64,000 bases of DNA from Gonocerus acuteangulatus (GCA_946811695.1 OX328125.1:101108533-101172532), one strand, 5' to 3'; counted from the first letter of the stretch, positions 10,070 through 20,282 are shown. Made by a program: numbers and translations. The notes: a model not told the origin generated them from the letters alone.

Positions 10070-10186
10070 ACTGTAATGTGCAATTATCAGTTATTCTGAG
10101 TAAACTAGGCATCGAAATGTGATTTTTCTTGGACTTATCTAATCTATAAAGTACAGGAAAGCAAGGTTTAGCATTGGTTTTACTGT
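9806..10186 (+). repeat. 381-bp duplicated segment, left copy
   Basis: This segment, which includes the end of the minisatellite and the MITE, recurs at 10947-11327 in direct orientation at the same length with few differences. Because the MITE sits at the same site in both, the duplication came after its insertion. Confidence 0.88.
9867..10039. mobile_element. 173-bp MITE, PIF/Harbinger-like, copy 1
   Basis: Terminal inverted repeats of about 39 bp begin GGGTGGGTTTACACTAGG. The flanks are TAA on both sides (9864-9866 and 10040-10042). A 3-bp TWA duplication is the habit of PIF/Harbinger elements. It has no coding capacity. A second copy with the same flanking sequence is at 11008-11180. Confidence 0.75.
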
Positions 10187-10189
10187 CAA

Positions 10190-10493
10190 TCTATATATAT
10201 AAAAATCACGTGTCTGTTTTTCTGTTTGTTTGTTCCTTATACAAATCCACATCGTTTGACTGATATTGACCAAACTTCGCACATAGATACGTCTTGATCC
10301 GGGAAATCTCCTAGGCTAGGTCAAAATAGTCAAATTTCGAAATTTGGTCAAAAGGTCAAAAGTTTTGTTCAAGAAAAATTGGCTACACTGAACCGTTCAT
10401 ATTCTGACAGCCATTTTGAATATTGTCTCAAATTTATTTGTTGATGTTCTTGATAATTAGAATAACTCATTGATGACTTTACATCATTACATA

Positions 10494-10543
<50 letters not shown>

Positions 10544-10600
10544 CTTTTAGGCTTCACAGTTCGGAAGTAACGAGTTCCAAATTGTCAATTAAGTATCATA
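10190..10600 (+). mobile_element. Helitron-like element (family H2), 3' damaged
   Basis: Starts TCTATATATATAAAAATCAC after an A, as at 6504, and follows that copy to about 10495. There an (AT)n run (10497-10538) intervenes. After it, GCTTCACAGTTCGGAAGTAA (about 10550) resembles the interior of the H2 copy at 35240. The CTAG terminus was not found. Confidence 0.6.
10497..10538. repeat. (AT)n microsatellite
   Basis: Uninterrupted AT dinucleotides inside the damaged H2 copy. Confidence 0.95.
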
Positions 10601-10946
10601 ATAATAATATTAAAATAGAGAAATATGATAGCGTAATGATAACAACTATAATAATAATACAAATAAAAATAGTAACAATAATATTGAGAAAGAAACAAAT
10701 TATAATATCAAATTATAAATTAATTGAAAGAAATACAAAAATATGAATGAATATAAATGAATCAAATAAAATAAAATAACTGATTAATGAAAAGAAAACG
10801 TCCGTTCTTGAAATGGCTTATTCTTGCGATTGTTAAAACAAAATTCAATCAGGATTGTGGTCATGAGAAACTGTTCAATTATTTACAGCAGCATTATTTT
10901 TCAAAAACAAATGCACTACTTTTCTCATTTGTTCCGATACTAAGGA

Positions 10947-11327
10947 GATTTCGGAGGCTAAACGACAGCATGTACATCGAGTGTGCAATAGATTTCCGAG
11001 GCTATAAGGGTGGGTTTACACTAGGATAGTTATTGCAGGATATTTATGTCAGAGAGAGCTTCTGACTAGTGTAAAGTATGAGCAATTTATGTCAGACATA
11101 CATTTTACATGGTTTTCATTAGTCGCAATTTCTCTCTGATATAAATATCCTGCAATAACTACCCTAGTGTAAACCCACCCTAAGACAGCCTGTACACCGT
11201 GTGTGCAATAACTGTAATGTGCAATTATCAGTTATTCTGAGTAAACTAAGCATCGAAATGTGATTTTTCTTGGACTTATCTAATCTATAAAGTACAGGAA
11301 AGCAAGGTTTAGCATTGGTTTTACTGT
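10947..11327 (+). repeat. 381-bp duplicated segment, right copy
   Basis: Direct copy of 9806-10186. It begins inside a 44-bp unit (GATTTCGGAGGC), contains the MITE copy at 11008-11180 with TAA flanks, and ends at GGTTTTACTGT. The open frames 10787-11029 and 11164-11379 overlap it and are not genes. Confidence 0.88.
11008..11180. mobile_element. 173-bp MITE, PIF/Harbinger-like, copy 2
   Basis: Same termini and TAA flanks as copy 1, carried along in the 381-bp duplication and not an independent insertion. Confidence 0.75.
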
Positions 11328-11985
11328 GCATCAAAACAATAAAAATCATCAAAACAACAAAAATTATCTGTATTTTCATTTTACTTTACATTGCTCTCGT
11401 GCCCAATCCGCTGTAAAAATTTTTTTTTTTTCCGAGGAGCGAGTTGCATTAAAAATGAACAATATATTGAAGAAACAAAATTTATCTCCTGGAACCGTGT
11501 TGAAAAAAATTGTCGCCTCGAATGGTTTAAGAATAAAGCACGATATATCTGGGGCTTAGATGACGTTTGGATTTCCGCATGAACGAGGGTTAACTTGGCT
11601 GCTGAAAATTTTACGGGTTTTAATTGCCACCGCTTAAGCAGGTCATTCGCGTTCCGATTTTCAGTACGACTTAGTAGGACTACTAGTTGGATACTCACAA
11701 CTGAGACATTGTTATGAAGAGAACGTAGCCAGAAAGTGATTAGATGCAATTCAACCCGCTCAAAGGCATCATTAAATAAATTAATAGAATAATAATATCT
11801 TAATCTTTCAAAATCCCACCAAGGATAAAGATCGTACGGAAACACGCTAATTTCTCGTACATGCCAGACAAGCTTTATTCAGTGTACGTTCGAAAGGGGT
11901 TAATATATCATGCTTTGATAGGAAGATAAGTAGCTTATTGAAGCAAGTAAGTTTAGTAAAAAAATTGAAATGGACCATACATATA
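11328..11985. other. Spacer with an unrecognised open frame
   Basis: A minus-strand frame at 11381-11845 (154 codons) is open but shows no motif, signal peptide or family likeness, and overlapping plus-strand frames (11326-11559, 11391-11582) are equally open. I see no reason to call a gene here. Confidence 0.45.
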
Positions 11986-12250
11986 TCTACTGTATATTTG
12001 CCAAATACCACTCATTCACTCACTGACTTACTGACAATCATCGCCCAGCCCAAACCACTTGACAGAAAAATTTTGAAACTTGCGTGGACACTCCCTAAGA
12101 AAGGATTTTTTTTTATATTCAAATATTTAAGTATTTTTAAAGGGGTTTGAAGTTTTAGTTAGTTAGAGTAGCCAAGCCTTGGCAGTATGCGTTGCTAGGA
12201 CGATAACAAAACAGCTGTTACCGTACTGGATCTATTTAATAGTATTATTA

Positions 12251-12457
12251 GGAGACCCGATGGCCGTGAGGGTTAAGGCGTGAGCACTTAACACTCCGTG
12301 CCAAAGGTCATGGGTTCGATTCCCACTAGGGGTGGTGGCTTTTCTTTCCAAAAAAGAAAAGGCATCACCCCTATCCTGGCTAGAAAAGGGTGGTAACCTG
12401 TAGATAACCCGTCCTAAAATTCGTTGTTAATAATAAATGGACGTTAAAATTTAAATA
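12251..12457 (+). mobile_element. tRNA-derived SINE (family S2), full length
   Basis: The head GGAGACCCGATGGCCGTGAG and GGTTAAGGCG resembles box A of tRNA-Leu/Ser, and GGGTTCGATTCCC is a good box B. The tail contains AATAATAAATGGACGTTAAA. Perfect 13-bp repeats AATAGTATTATTA flank it (12238-12250 and 12458-12470). Relatives with heads are at about 46225 and 59732. Confidence 0.88.
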
Positions 12458-12754
12458 AATAGTATTATTATTTTTAATTACGATTAATTTCAACTATGAT
12501 GGAAGTCCTTGAATTCCTAGAAATAAATTGTCCCTCATAGAGTTTACGTTATGAGGGACAAAAACATCATTTTAATTGAGGTTCATTTCAACTTGTCCCC
12601 CATAGAGTTTTCCTGTTAATGGTCCATCCGAGGTAATAATATCCCGAACCCTTGCATAGCCTCCTCACCCAACAGCATCCCCAGTCACAACACTTCTTGA
12701 TAATGCTCGCAAATATAATAGGTGTTTCCAAATTACATCTGAGAAACACATTTT

Positions 12755-12905
12755 TAAATTTTAACGTCCATTTATTATTGACAACGAATTTTAACCTGTA
12801 CTGGAATCACTCCTGTTACTGGTAACCTACAGACAACGGGTTATCTCTAGGTTATCTCTTTGTTGACACTAGTCCGGAGCGCCCCAGTTTCAAGAAACGT
12901 TATAC
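12755..12905 (-). repeat. S2-type tail in reverse orientation
   Basis: Contains the reverse complement of AATAAATGGACGTTAAAAT and of a block with AACCTAGAGATAACCCGTTG. The same block lies forward at about 47670-47805. No tRNA-like head is attached here, so it is a headless or very old S2-type copy, or part of the Helitron that S2 shares. Confidence 0.65.
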
Positions 12906-12991
12906 TTTGATTACTTATCAATTGATGTATAACATATACTATAAAGGGAACCATGCTATAAAAAACTGCAAACAATTATATAGCATCGTTA

Positions 12992-13184
12992 AGGGGTCTC
13001 CCGTGGTCTAATGGGCGCCTTGGATTCATAAGCGGGAGATGGTGGGTTCGATTCCCAACCTCCGGCAGGAATTTTATCATCCCACGGCTCGCTGGTGAAA
13101 TTCCTCGCTACACCCTGGATGTTGGCGCTAATGACCTAGATGTAGATGTGCCGTAAAAAAAAAAAAAAAAAAAAAAAAAAAAGA
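12992..13184 (+). mobile_element. tRNA-derived SINE (family S3)
   Basis: The head reads GGGGTCTCCCGTGGTCTAAT and GGGTTCGATTCCCA (box B), with CAT at the anticodon-like position (ATTCATAAG). A body with CGCTGGTGAAATTCCTCGC leads to an A tract of about 28 bases (13155-13182). It interrupts the H1 Helitron between CGTTAA and TTTTGATGATACATT. No other copy was seen in the window. Confidence 0.8.
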
Positions 13185-13214
13185 AATGTATCATCAAAAT
13201 TTTGATGATACATT
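13185..13214. other. Perfect 30-bp palindrome at the SINE S3 tail
   Basis: AATGTATCATCAAAA (13185-13199) is followed directly by its reverse complement TTTTGATGATACATT (13200-13214). The right half is Helitron sequence, by comparison with 46741 read on the minus strand; the left half lies between it and the SINE's poly(A) tract and appears to be an inverted copy. Confidence 0.85.
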
Positions 13215-13273
13215 CTTTAACGCAATAAAAAAATCTACTTATCTGCCGTGACGAAGCACGGGCATTCAGCTAG

Positions 13274-13891
13274 TTTAGGTATAAAATCAATAAGAGTTCA
13301 ATTGGAAAATATAATCACCGATAGAAAATCCGAGTCTTATTATACATTGGCTTTATTAATAATTCACTATAATCGATTTGAGTTGTGATATTTTTAGGAA
13401 TCACGTGAAATTGTAGGTATCTGCTTCCAACGAATCAATGAATTTCCCAAATTGAAATTTTAATAATAACTGAGTATTATCCAAATTGTTTTCATTTTTT
13501 CAGTATTGTCGTCTTCTTCTCAGTATTAAAACTATATCATTAATTTAATGTTTCTCAGATTCTTGCTTTTTTTTCTTAATTTGTACCAAAAAGTTTTAAA
13601 CGTGGATTTTATAAAACTGATTATAAGGTTTAAACATTTATGTACTACCGACACACACTGGGGCAAAATCGAAAAATTCTGGCTGCAATTCTGAAACCAT
13701 CTACTTCTACATTTACTTTTTTTTTTTTTTGCGCTGCTAATCAGGAATAAAATACTTATAAAATTCTACAGAGCTCCTGTAAAGAATGGATGAATCATTT
13801 ATCGAGGTAACTAGATGATTTTCCAGTTTTCTAAAGACATTGACGTATTAAAAGGTTTGATATAATGAATCACCCTTTAATGTTATCGATT
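13274..13891. other. AT-rich spacer, nothing recognised
   Basis: No assignable repeat or protein motif. Confidence 0.5.
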
Positions 13892-14170
13892 TTATGAATG
13901 ATAGTCTGTTTTTATCGAATGGTGCCCATGAATATAGGATGTGGTCAAATTTAAATGTGTATTCCCTCCGTCACGTGTACATTTATCATCATTCTGTATC
14001 TTAAATCTTGTCAGATATTGTCCTGTCAGTCCATGTTCTGTAAGGAATTTGTGATGCAAACTTTCGTTGGAGTTGTAGTCTGTGTTTGTAATGTATGGTA
14101 CATATTTGTTTAGGCTGGGGGATATATTTGCAGGTTCAAGGACCTGCTGGACTTGCAAAAAGCGAACAGA
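13892..14170 (-). pseudogene. Possible non-LTR retrotransposon ORF2 C-terminal relic
   Basis: A minus-strand frame of 93 codons contains FLTEHGLTGQYLTRFKI, then NDDKC. This resembles the stretch with FLTGHG, YL and RF followed by a cysteine near the end of ORF2 in RNase H-bearing non-LTR elements. The expected further Cys/His residues and the EH.L motif are not clearly there. The start is open and no reverse transcriptase precedes it, so at most it is a decayed 3' fragment. Confidence 0.45.
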
Positions 14171-15058
14171 CAAAAAAACTCGGTATTTTCATCATTCTTG
14201 TTTTCCAGCAAATATTGTCGATTGTTGCCAAATTAGAACCAATTAGACACATCTCTTAACAAATTATTGTAGCTCTTTATTTGGCCTTTTGAACCAAAAA
14301 AAAAAAAAAAAAATTAACTTTGCTCAATGCGAATCAATAGTTAACTTTTTCCTTTATTGAAAGTTATATTTAATTATTTTTCTTAACTTTGTTCTACTCA
14401 TCATTTAAAAAATCGATTGTAAAGTAAAAATATAAAAATTATTACCTCATACCTCTTCAAGGAGTGCCCATAATAGTTTTTTGTTGCGAAAGTTTCAATA
14501 TAACTGTTTCAGAAGCACTGACTGAACAAATTCACTCGCTAGACTTATTACTTTAATAACAATAAGAAGGGAACGTCGTATTTCATCTAGTCTCTATCTC
14601 TTATTAGTACACAATTCCAATGGTCGGATAGTTTGCTGGTGACACCCCAGTGTGTTTACTAAAAGAAATAAATGTTACATGTAAAATATATAACGAAAAC
14701 GATGTCTACTTTTGGCCAGGATTTTTGAATTTTGTACCAGTATGCGACGGTTGTTCTGGGGATTGAGTGAATACCATATCCGATGCCAAACTAAGAAAGC
14801 TTCGAGTGCCACCTGAGCACGTTGAGTTTTTTATGGATCTGGTGAAAAAACTCCCTGCTCTACCATTGATTTTCAGGAAGGAAGGCAACCAAAGGCAGGC
14901 CGGCGCTAATAGCGGACTAAAAAAAAAAAAGGAAAAGGTATCGAATTTTGACTTTGTTTCTCCTACCTGTAACAGGCACATTTACACACACAAAACAGCA
15001 GAATTAATAACTAGAGCTTATACCACTGGAGCTTATATGTGTTTTTTCCTGCAATAAA
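14171..15058. other. Spacer with unrecognised short frames
   Basis: Overlapping frames on both strands at 14706-15057 are open for about 90 codons. The plus-strand one (14767) contains LRKLRVPPEHVEFFMDLVKK, which looks protein-like but matches no family I know. A poly(A) run at 14920 breaks its character. I do not call a gene. Confidence 0.35.
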
Positions 15059-15290
15059 AAAAGTCCGACTCCTAGGAAATGAGTCATCTTAGCGCGGTCC
15101 TTCGGTCCTTTTCTTATCCCTAGTGTCATTTGGAAAGCTTCAAATAAAAAAAAGTTTTAATTTTGGTTAGACCTTTCATGAAACATTTTTATGGCCTCAG
15201 ATGCGTCTCGGTTGACAAGGGTACCCACCCCAATACCTGACATGGAAAATTACTATCTGGCCTTGAGAATGTTCGTTTTAGGAAAATACA
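15059..15290 (+). repeat. Dispersed repeat, AAGTCCGACT family
   Basis: Starts AAGTCCGACTCCTAGGAA, then TCATCTTAGCGCGGT. It is followed through to ACCTTTCATGAAA and a CTGGCCTTGA block shared with 56498-56675. Other members are at 18015, 36540-37167 (both ends), 46407 and 63363. Confidence 0.65.
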
Positions 15291-16675
15291 TTAACTTATT
15301 ATTATACTAATTCTACAAAGAAATGCAATTTACATTTTAGGCCATCCATATGTTATGTTAAGCAATTTTGTTAGGAATGCAGCGAAGGATACCACTTTTC
15401 TGAGGATGTGCTTAGTAATTCAGCTCTTGCTTGAAGGGATTTATTTTTTTTTTAGAATTATAATATCTCTGTGCTCTAATTAAATCTGACAGGGAAAAAG
15501 ATGAAACGTAAAGTTGGGTATGGGATATTCGGATTTAGCTCCACCAGCCCAGCACGTATTTAGAATGGGCTTTGTTAGAACTTTCCTCCTGTGAAATAGA
15601 TTAGCTTCATTTCCTCAGTAAATCCTACAGAGCATATAATAGATGTAAGGCTAGTAGAGTAATAGGAACCTAGGGTCCCGGCTTTCTCTGTATCTAGAAG
15701 GGTTACTATTCTTAGTAACATTAGAAGAATCCGTATTGTACACTTTATGCCTATTCATATCTGCTATGAAATATGAAAGTCTAGGAACTTCGTCATCTTA
15801 GAGCGTATCCGTATTGATTGGACTGGAATAAAAATATTTAATGTTTATGTAAAATGAAATCTCGGTACTTACGTATTAGCCTCGACGCAGCGGGTGCCAT
15901 TACGGAAGGACACTAGCGATCCTACCCGCTTACGAGTGTCCCTTCGGAAGGACACTCTTCCATTACATTTCCCTTTAGATTCACAAGGCCCGCAAATAGA
16001 AGGGGATTCACTTTTACAGCTCCAAGTAAAGACAGTAACCTTCAGTATTGTTTGGGCTTTCCGACAGTGTTTTCCGTTTTCGAATCCCCTGACTGGAAGA
16101 TATTTTATGAAAAAACAATTTCTACATGAAAAATTCAAACAAAAAATGCACCCGATACTTAGGTATTCCGAAACAATGACAGCCGCAGCGAAAGTGTTAA
16201 AGAACCGGATCTCGGAGAAGTAGATCATCACCGGATGAGAGATCTGGATCAGCAGTGATGTCCGTCGATTGAATTTTCGTCAATATGGCTAATACATAAG
16301 TACCGAAATCTCAAAGAGAAAGAAGATTATAGGAGCCAAAAAATAAACTGACAGTGTCTTAAGAGGAAATTACTTTCTTCTTTCTTCAAAGCTTCGCTCT
16401 AGCGCCCTTTTAAGCGCTACATTCAATACCCAGCCGCTGTGCGGGTCCTGCGGAATTCATTTGGCCCGCGTTGGACGCCTCACGCGGAGCTGATTTTTTC
16501 GTACCTATGCTCTTTAGTGAGCTTAGTCCTAACAGAGGAGACACACACCGTGCACTGTCTAATGGTAAACCGGGAGAACTACCGGAACAACAAGAAAAAG
16601 CCCCTAGGTAGCACAAGAATTCAGTTATATGAGAAACTGAAGAACGGACATATCAAGGGGAGAGTGTATTTGTTC
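15291..16675. other. Spacer, nothing recognised
   Basis: Mixed composition, more GC-rich at 15890-16000 and 16390-16560. A short direct repeat with ACGGAAGGACAC or TCGGAAGGACAC lies near 15902 and 15954. Mirror-image open frames on both strands (15869-16231) are shadows of one low-stop stretch and have no motif. Confidence 0.45.
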
Positions 16676-17186
16676 GCCCGCATCAGTGTGGGTGTAGCGA
16701 TGCCAGAGTGTGAATCAAGGCCAGAGTCTCTTCCTCAGCACACACCAGTGCGGGAGTAGCGAGGCCAGAGTTTCTTCCTCAGCCCGCATCAGTGCGGGAG
16801 TCGCGAGGCCAGAGTTTCTTCCTCAGCCCGCATCAGTGCGGGAGTCGCGAGGCCAGATTGTCTTCCTCAGCCCGCATCAGTGCGGGAGTAGCGAGGCCAG
16901 AGTGTCTTCCTCAGCCCGCATCAGTGCGGGAGTAGCGAGGCCAGAGTGACTTCCTCAGCCTGCATCAGTGCGGGAATAGCGAGGCCAGAGTGTCTTCCTC
17001 AGCCCGCATCAATGCGGGAGTAGCGAGGCCAGAGTGTCTTACTCAGCCCGCATCAGTGCGGGAGTAGCGAAGCCAGAGTCTCTTCCTCAGCCCGCATCAG
17101 TGTGGGAGACGCGAGGCCAGAGTGTCTTTCTCAGCCCGCATCAGTGCGGGAGTAGCGAGGCCAGAGTCTCTTCCTCAGTGCGGGGG
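16676..17186 (+). repeat. 44-bp GC-rich minisatellite, about 11.6 units
   Basis: The unit is built from GCCCGCATCAGTGCGGGAGT, AGCGAGGCCAGAGTGTCTTC and CTCA. Each unit contains the hairpin CCCGCA-TCAG-TGCGGG. Units vary at a few sites. Because 44 is not a multiple of three, the array is open in shifted frames (16710-16949) without coding meaning. It has no sequence likeness to the other 44-bp array at 9.5 kb. Confidence 0.93.
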
Positions 17187-17204
17187 CAGCTGTGAATTGG
17201 CTTC

Positions 17205-17377
17205 AATCGTGATGTGAATTCTGGGCTCTAAGCCGTCCCTGGATCCACCCAGCCTTCAATAATTTATTATTGGGTTCCTGAAAAGGGAAAAATCAGGCGT
17301 CGTTAATGACTAAAATATCTCCCTAGAGTGCCGTATGGTCAAGAATCAGATACCTCTTCAGTATCTGTCCCTCTGGG
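17205..17377 (+). mobile_element. SINE S1 body fragment
   Basis: Matches the S1 body from the CCGTCCCTGG/CACCCAGCCTT region through CCGTATGGTCAAGAATCAGA to CCCCTCTGG. The tRNA head and final GGACTG are missing. It joins directly to H2-type sequence TTGACCAAACTTGGCAGATA at 17378-17425. Confidence 0.75.
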
Positions 17378-17449
17378 TTCCAATATTGACCAAACTTGGC
17401 AGATAGGTAGGTCATGATCCGGGGAGGAATATTTGAAAAAAATAATTTC

Positions 17450-17605
17450 TTTTGCAGCCTTGCGCTCAAATTCAGGACCATAAATATGCTATAGGTACAA
17501 CTGACAAACCTATGTAATGTACTGTATATCATGCAGTCTTCTTTTTCGTATAAGGCCACCGCGCATGCGCGAATAGCAGTGGACACTTTTTTGTAACTTT
17601 TTTTT
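17450..17605 (+). repeat. Single unit of the 125-bp CATGCGCG repeat
   Basis: CTCAAATTCAGGACCATAAA, CTATGTAATGTACTGTAT and CGCGCATGCGCG match the three-unit element at 61056-61486. Only one unit is present here. Confidence 0.75.
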
Positions 17606-18155
17606 CAGTTAAGTCATCGCTATGCTAAAATTCATTGTGTGGAACCTCAATAGCTAGACTCCTTTGGAAAAGATCTAACAAATACTAAATTCACTGCTAA
17701 GAAAGCGGGCTCAGAGCTTTTAAACATCTCCCGGAAGAAGGCCTAAAAGTGAACGCCCTCCAAGGAAGAAAGGATTCAATGCAAGGCAGATTGAGTGTAG
17801 GACGCTGTTTGTTTAGTCATGAATAACTTCTGTCCAATCCCCAATCTCTCTGTGCCTTCACACTGCTGCTTAATACAGAACACATTCTCACCAGCAGCCA
17901 AACGTACAAACCACCGAAGGGTAGCGTGTGGCTTGGCAACAAGAATAATCAAAAATGATAAGCTTCCAATAAATAACCGATAATTACATAACATACAATG
18001 TGTTACTTCCATATAAAACGGATCCGACCCACAGGAACTGCGTCATCTTCCGGCCGTTAATATCCCTAGTCCCAAAAAGAGAATCAGTTATTGGTAGGTT
18101 TGATCTTTCGTGAAGAATATAAAATGTCATTTCAAAGAGAAGGAAACTGCCAGTA
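17606..18155. other. Spacer with a fragment of the AAGTCCGACT family
   Basis: Bases 18015-18155 resemble the left arm of the 36540 element (CAGGAACTGCGTCATCTT, then GGTAGGTTTGATCTTTCGT and AGAGAAGGAAACTG). The remainder holds nothing recognised. Confidence 0.55.
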
Positions 18156-18156
18156 T

Positions 18157-18158
<2 letters not shown>

Positions 18159-18199
<41 letters not shown>
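18159..18199. repeat. Poly(T) tract of about 40 bases
   Basis: T run directly after the AAGTCCGACT-family fragment. Confidence 0.9.
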
Positions 18200-18201
<2 letters not shown>

Positions 18202-18410
18202 CAATATCAGTACATAAAATACATGTTTAATTATTAGTGCACCTACAGATCACTTCACTAATATGGTTGTCTATAATTCTTGATTTAAAAGAAAACAAAC
18301 AAACTTATTTATACGGGATATTATATAGATATGTTTTCCCGTCCACTGGAGTGTGTGTCACTCTGTTAATTAGCAATACATAAAACAAATAATACACCGC
18401 CTTCTCAACG

Positions 18411-18451
<41 letters not shown>

Positions 18452-18452
18452 A

Positions 18453-18515
<63 letters not shown>
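18411..18515. repeat. (TA)n microsatellite
   Basis: Long TA run with two interruptions. Directly after it stands CTAGCTGACCCGGTAAAGG, which resembles an eroded H1-type Helitron end (CTAG, then CTGA(A)TACCCG). Confidence 0.93.
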
Positions 18516-18516
<1 letters not shown>

Positions 18517-19092
18517 TAGCTGACCCGGTAAAGGTTGTTTTGCCATATACATAGTTTCTGGTGAATATTTTGGTAGTGAAATAATAATCCCGTACCTGTG
18601 GCGGGATCTCGTTTGATAGTTGTGTAATATCCGAGCGTTTTCGGAGTCCTCACCTCCTATAAAGTAAATTTGTATAAATTTGACCTTTGATTTAGAATTT
18701 TGAATTAAATTGTATATATATATTAGCTTAGATATTAATCATGCATCCTCTAATCTCCCATATCCGAAATTTTCCAATATCCGAGAAACCCCTGCCGAAA
18801 TTAATTTAGATATCAGAGTTTGATATCCTACAAGCTACCCTAGCCAGAGGGCCTCTGGTCCCCTTTCGATGAGAAATGCTTTCATGGACACCAAACATGC
18901 TTTGGACAGATGAGTACACATATAAAAATTGTAATATACCTCTGCGGCTGCACAATAATCATATGAGGATAGGCTCAAACACAAACTGTATTGTTATTTG
19001 GTGTGAGTAAAAGAACTTGACAGAGGAAAAAATTAATTCAATTTATCTAATGGTATATTACTTAATATGTTGGAGGATCAGCGGTGAATACA
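18516..19092. other. Spacer, partly repeated near 19.8 kb
   Basis: The block with CCGAAATTAATTTAGAT and CCAGCTACAC/CTACCCTAGCC, CTCTGGTCCCCTTTCGATGA (about 18795-18880) recurs at about 19811-19850 and 20110-20160. Nothing else was recognised. Confidence 0.5.
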
Positions 19093-19573
19093 ATAGTTTA
19101 CTCACCATTATGGGGAGATCTATAGTTTACTCAATATTGTGGGGAGATCTTTAGTTTACTCGCTATTGTGGGGAGATCTATAGTTTGCTCACTATTGTGG
19201 GGAGATATATAGTTTACTCGCTATTGTGGGGAGATCTTTAGTTTACTCGCTATTGTGGGGAGATCTATAGTTTACTCACCATTGTGGGGAGATATATAGT
19301 TTACTCACTATTGTGGGCAGATATATAGTTTGCTCACTATTGTGGGGAGATCTATAGTTTACTCACTATTGTGGGGAGATCTTTAGTTTACTCGCTATTG
19401 TGGGGAGATCTATAGTTTACTCACTATTGTGGGGAGATCTATAGTTTACTCACCATTGTGGGGAGATATATAGTTTACTCACTATTGTGGGCAGATATAT
19501 AGTTTGCTCATTATTGTGGGGAGATATATAGTTTACTCACTATTGTGGGGAGATCTTTAGTTTACTCCCTATA
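19093..19573 (+). repeat. 29-bp minisatellite, about 16.6 units
   Basis: Unit with ATAGTTTACTCACTATTGTG and GGGAGATCT. Variants (CTATAG/CTTTAG/ATATAG, CACC/CACT/CGCT) recur in a higher-order pattern: a block of several units ending GGGCAGATATATAGTTTGCTC appears twice. Confidence 0.93.
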
Positions 19574-20280
19574 AGGGCAGCACGCCTGTAGTATTTCTAA
19601 ATTAATATATCTAACTTGTATTCAATTTCTTTTTTTTTTTTATTATGTTTTTCTTCTTTATATCCAAACACACTTCGTTACCTGCTGATCCCCATAGCTG
19701 CGGATCAGATGTATTTAATAATTAAATAATGAAATGCGTATTAGGGCTCCTAGCTTTAGATGCGAAGCCCTTAAAAAAAATAAATATATAATTTACATCC
19801 AAGAAACCCTGGCCGAAATTAATTTAGATTTCGGAGTTTGATAGCTTACCAGCAGGGCCGCCACATGGGGGGACAACCGGGTACAGTTGTCCGAGGCCGA
19901 TCCTCGCTAATTGGAAAAAAAAGTACCGAAAGTGACATTTGCAGCACCGATTGTTGGCTTTTATTCTCATTTTGCTCAAAACTGAAGATGAAAATAATTT
20001 TAAAATGCCCAAAGTCCTATAGCAAATTACTAGAATTTTCATTCTGGGTGTGAGAAGTGGGGGCCCGTGATCTGGTCCTGGGTCCGGCTCTGAGATGTGG
20101 CGGCCCTGCTTACCAGCTACACTCTCCAAAGGTCCTCTGATCCTCTTTCGATGAGCAATGTCCTTTATTGACTTTACACAATTTTTTGAAGAGTTAAGAA
20201 CGTGCACAATTGTAATGAATACGGCTGCACAATAAACATATGACGACAATAAGCTCAAACACAGAATTTTTTTTCTATTT

Positions 20281-20282
<2 letters not shown>
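19574..20282. other. Spacer with dispersed repeat pieces
   Basis: Contains a second copy of the CCGAAATTAATTTAGAT block. A pair CAGCAGGGCCGCCACAT (about 19851) and ATGTGGCGGCCCTGCT (about 20095) are inverted repeats, so 19851-20110 may be a small inserted element. The frame 19824-20411 is not a gene. Confidence 0.5.

Larger units (their letters stand above)
11986..13273 (+). mobile_element. Helitron-like element (family H1) with nested SINEs
   Basis: It begins TCTACTGTATATTTGCC after an A and ends CTAG (13270-13273) before a T. The hairpin CCGTG-ACGAAG-CACGG (13246-13261) lies about 8 bases before CTAG, which is the Helitron 3' signature. No Rep or helicase is visible. It holds SINE S2 (12251-12457), an inverted S2-type tail (about 12755-12905) and SINE S3 (12992-13199). 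Minus-strand relatives are at 39356-40449, 46679-50575 (interrupted) and 51475-52617. Confidence 0.72.

Noticed and set aside
11381..11845. 154-codon open frame, minus strand
   Set aside because: No motif, and comparable frames on the other strand; it looks like chance openness.
13649..14656. Possible transposon ends ACACACTGGGG and inverse CCCCAGTGTGT
   Set aside because: Only about ten bases match and no flanking duplication is present; could be chance.
15869..16231. Paired open frames on both strands
   Set aside because: Mirror images of one low-stop stretch without family likeness.
16439..16949. Repetitive protein-like frames rich in Ser-Ala-Arg
   Set aside because: Artefact of a 44-bp minisatellite whose period shifts the frame.
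9523..17186. Link between the two 44-bp arrays (and between the two 62-bp arrays)
   Set aside because: Equal periods but no sequence likeness; taken as coincidence.
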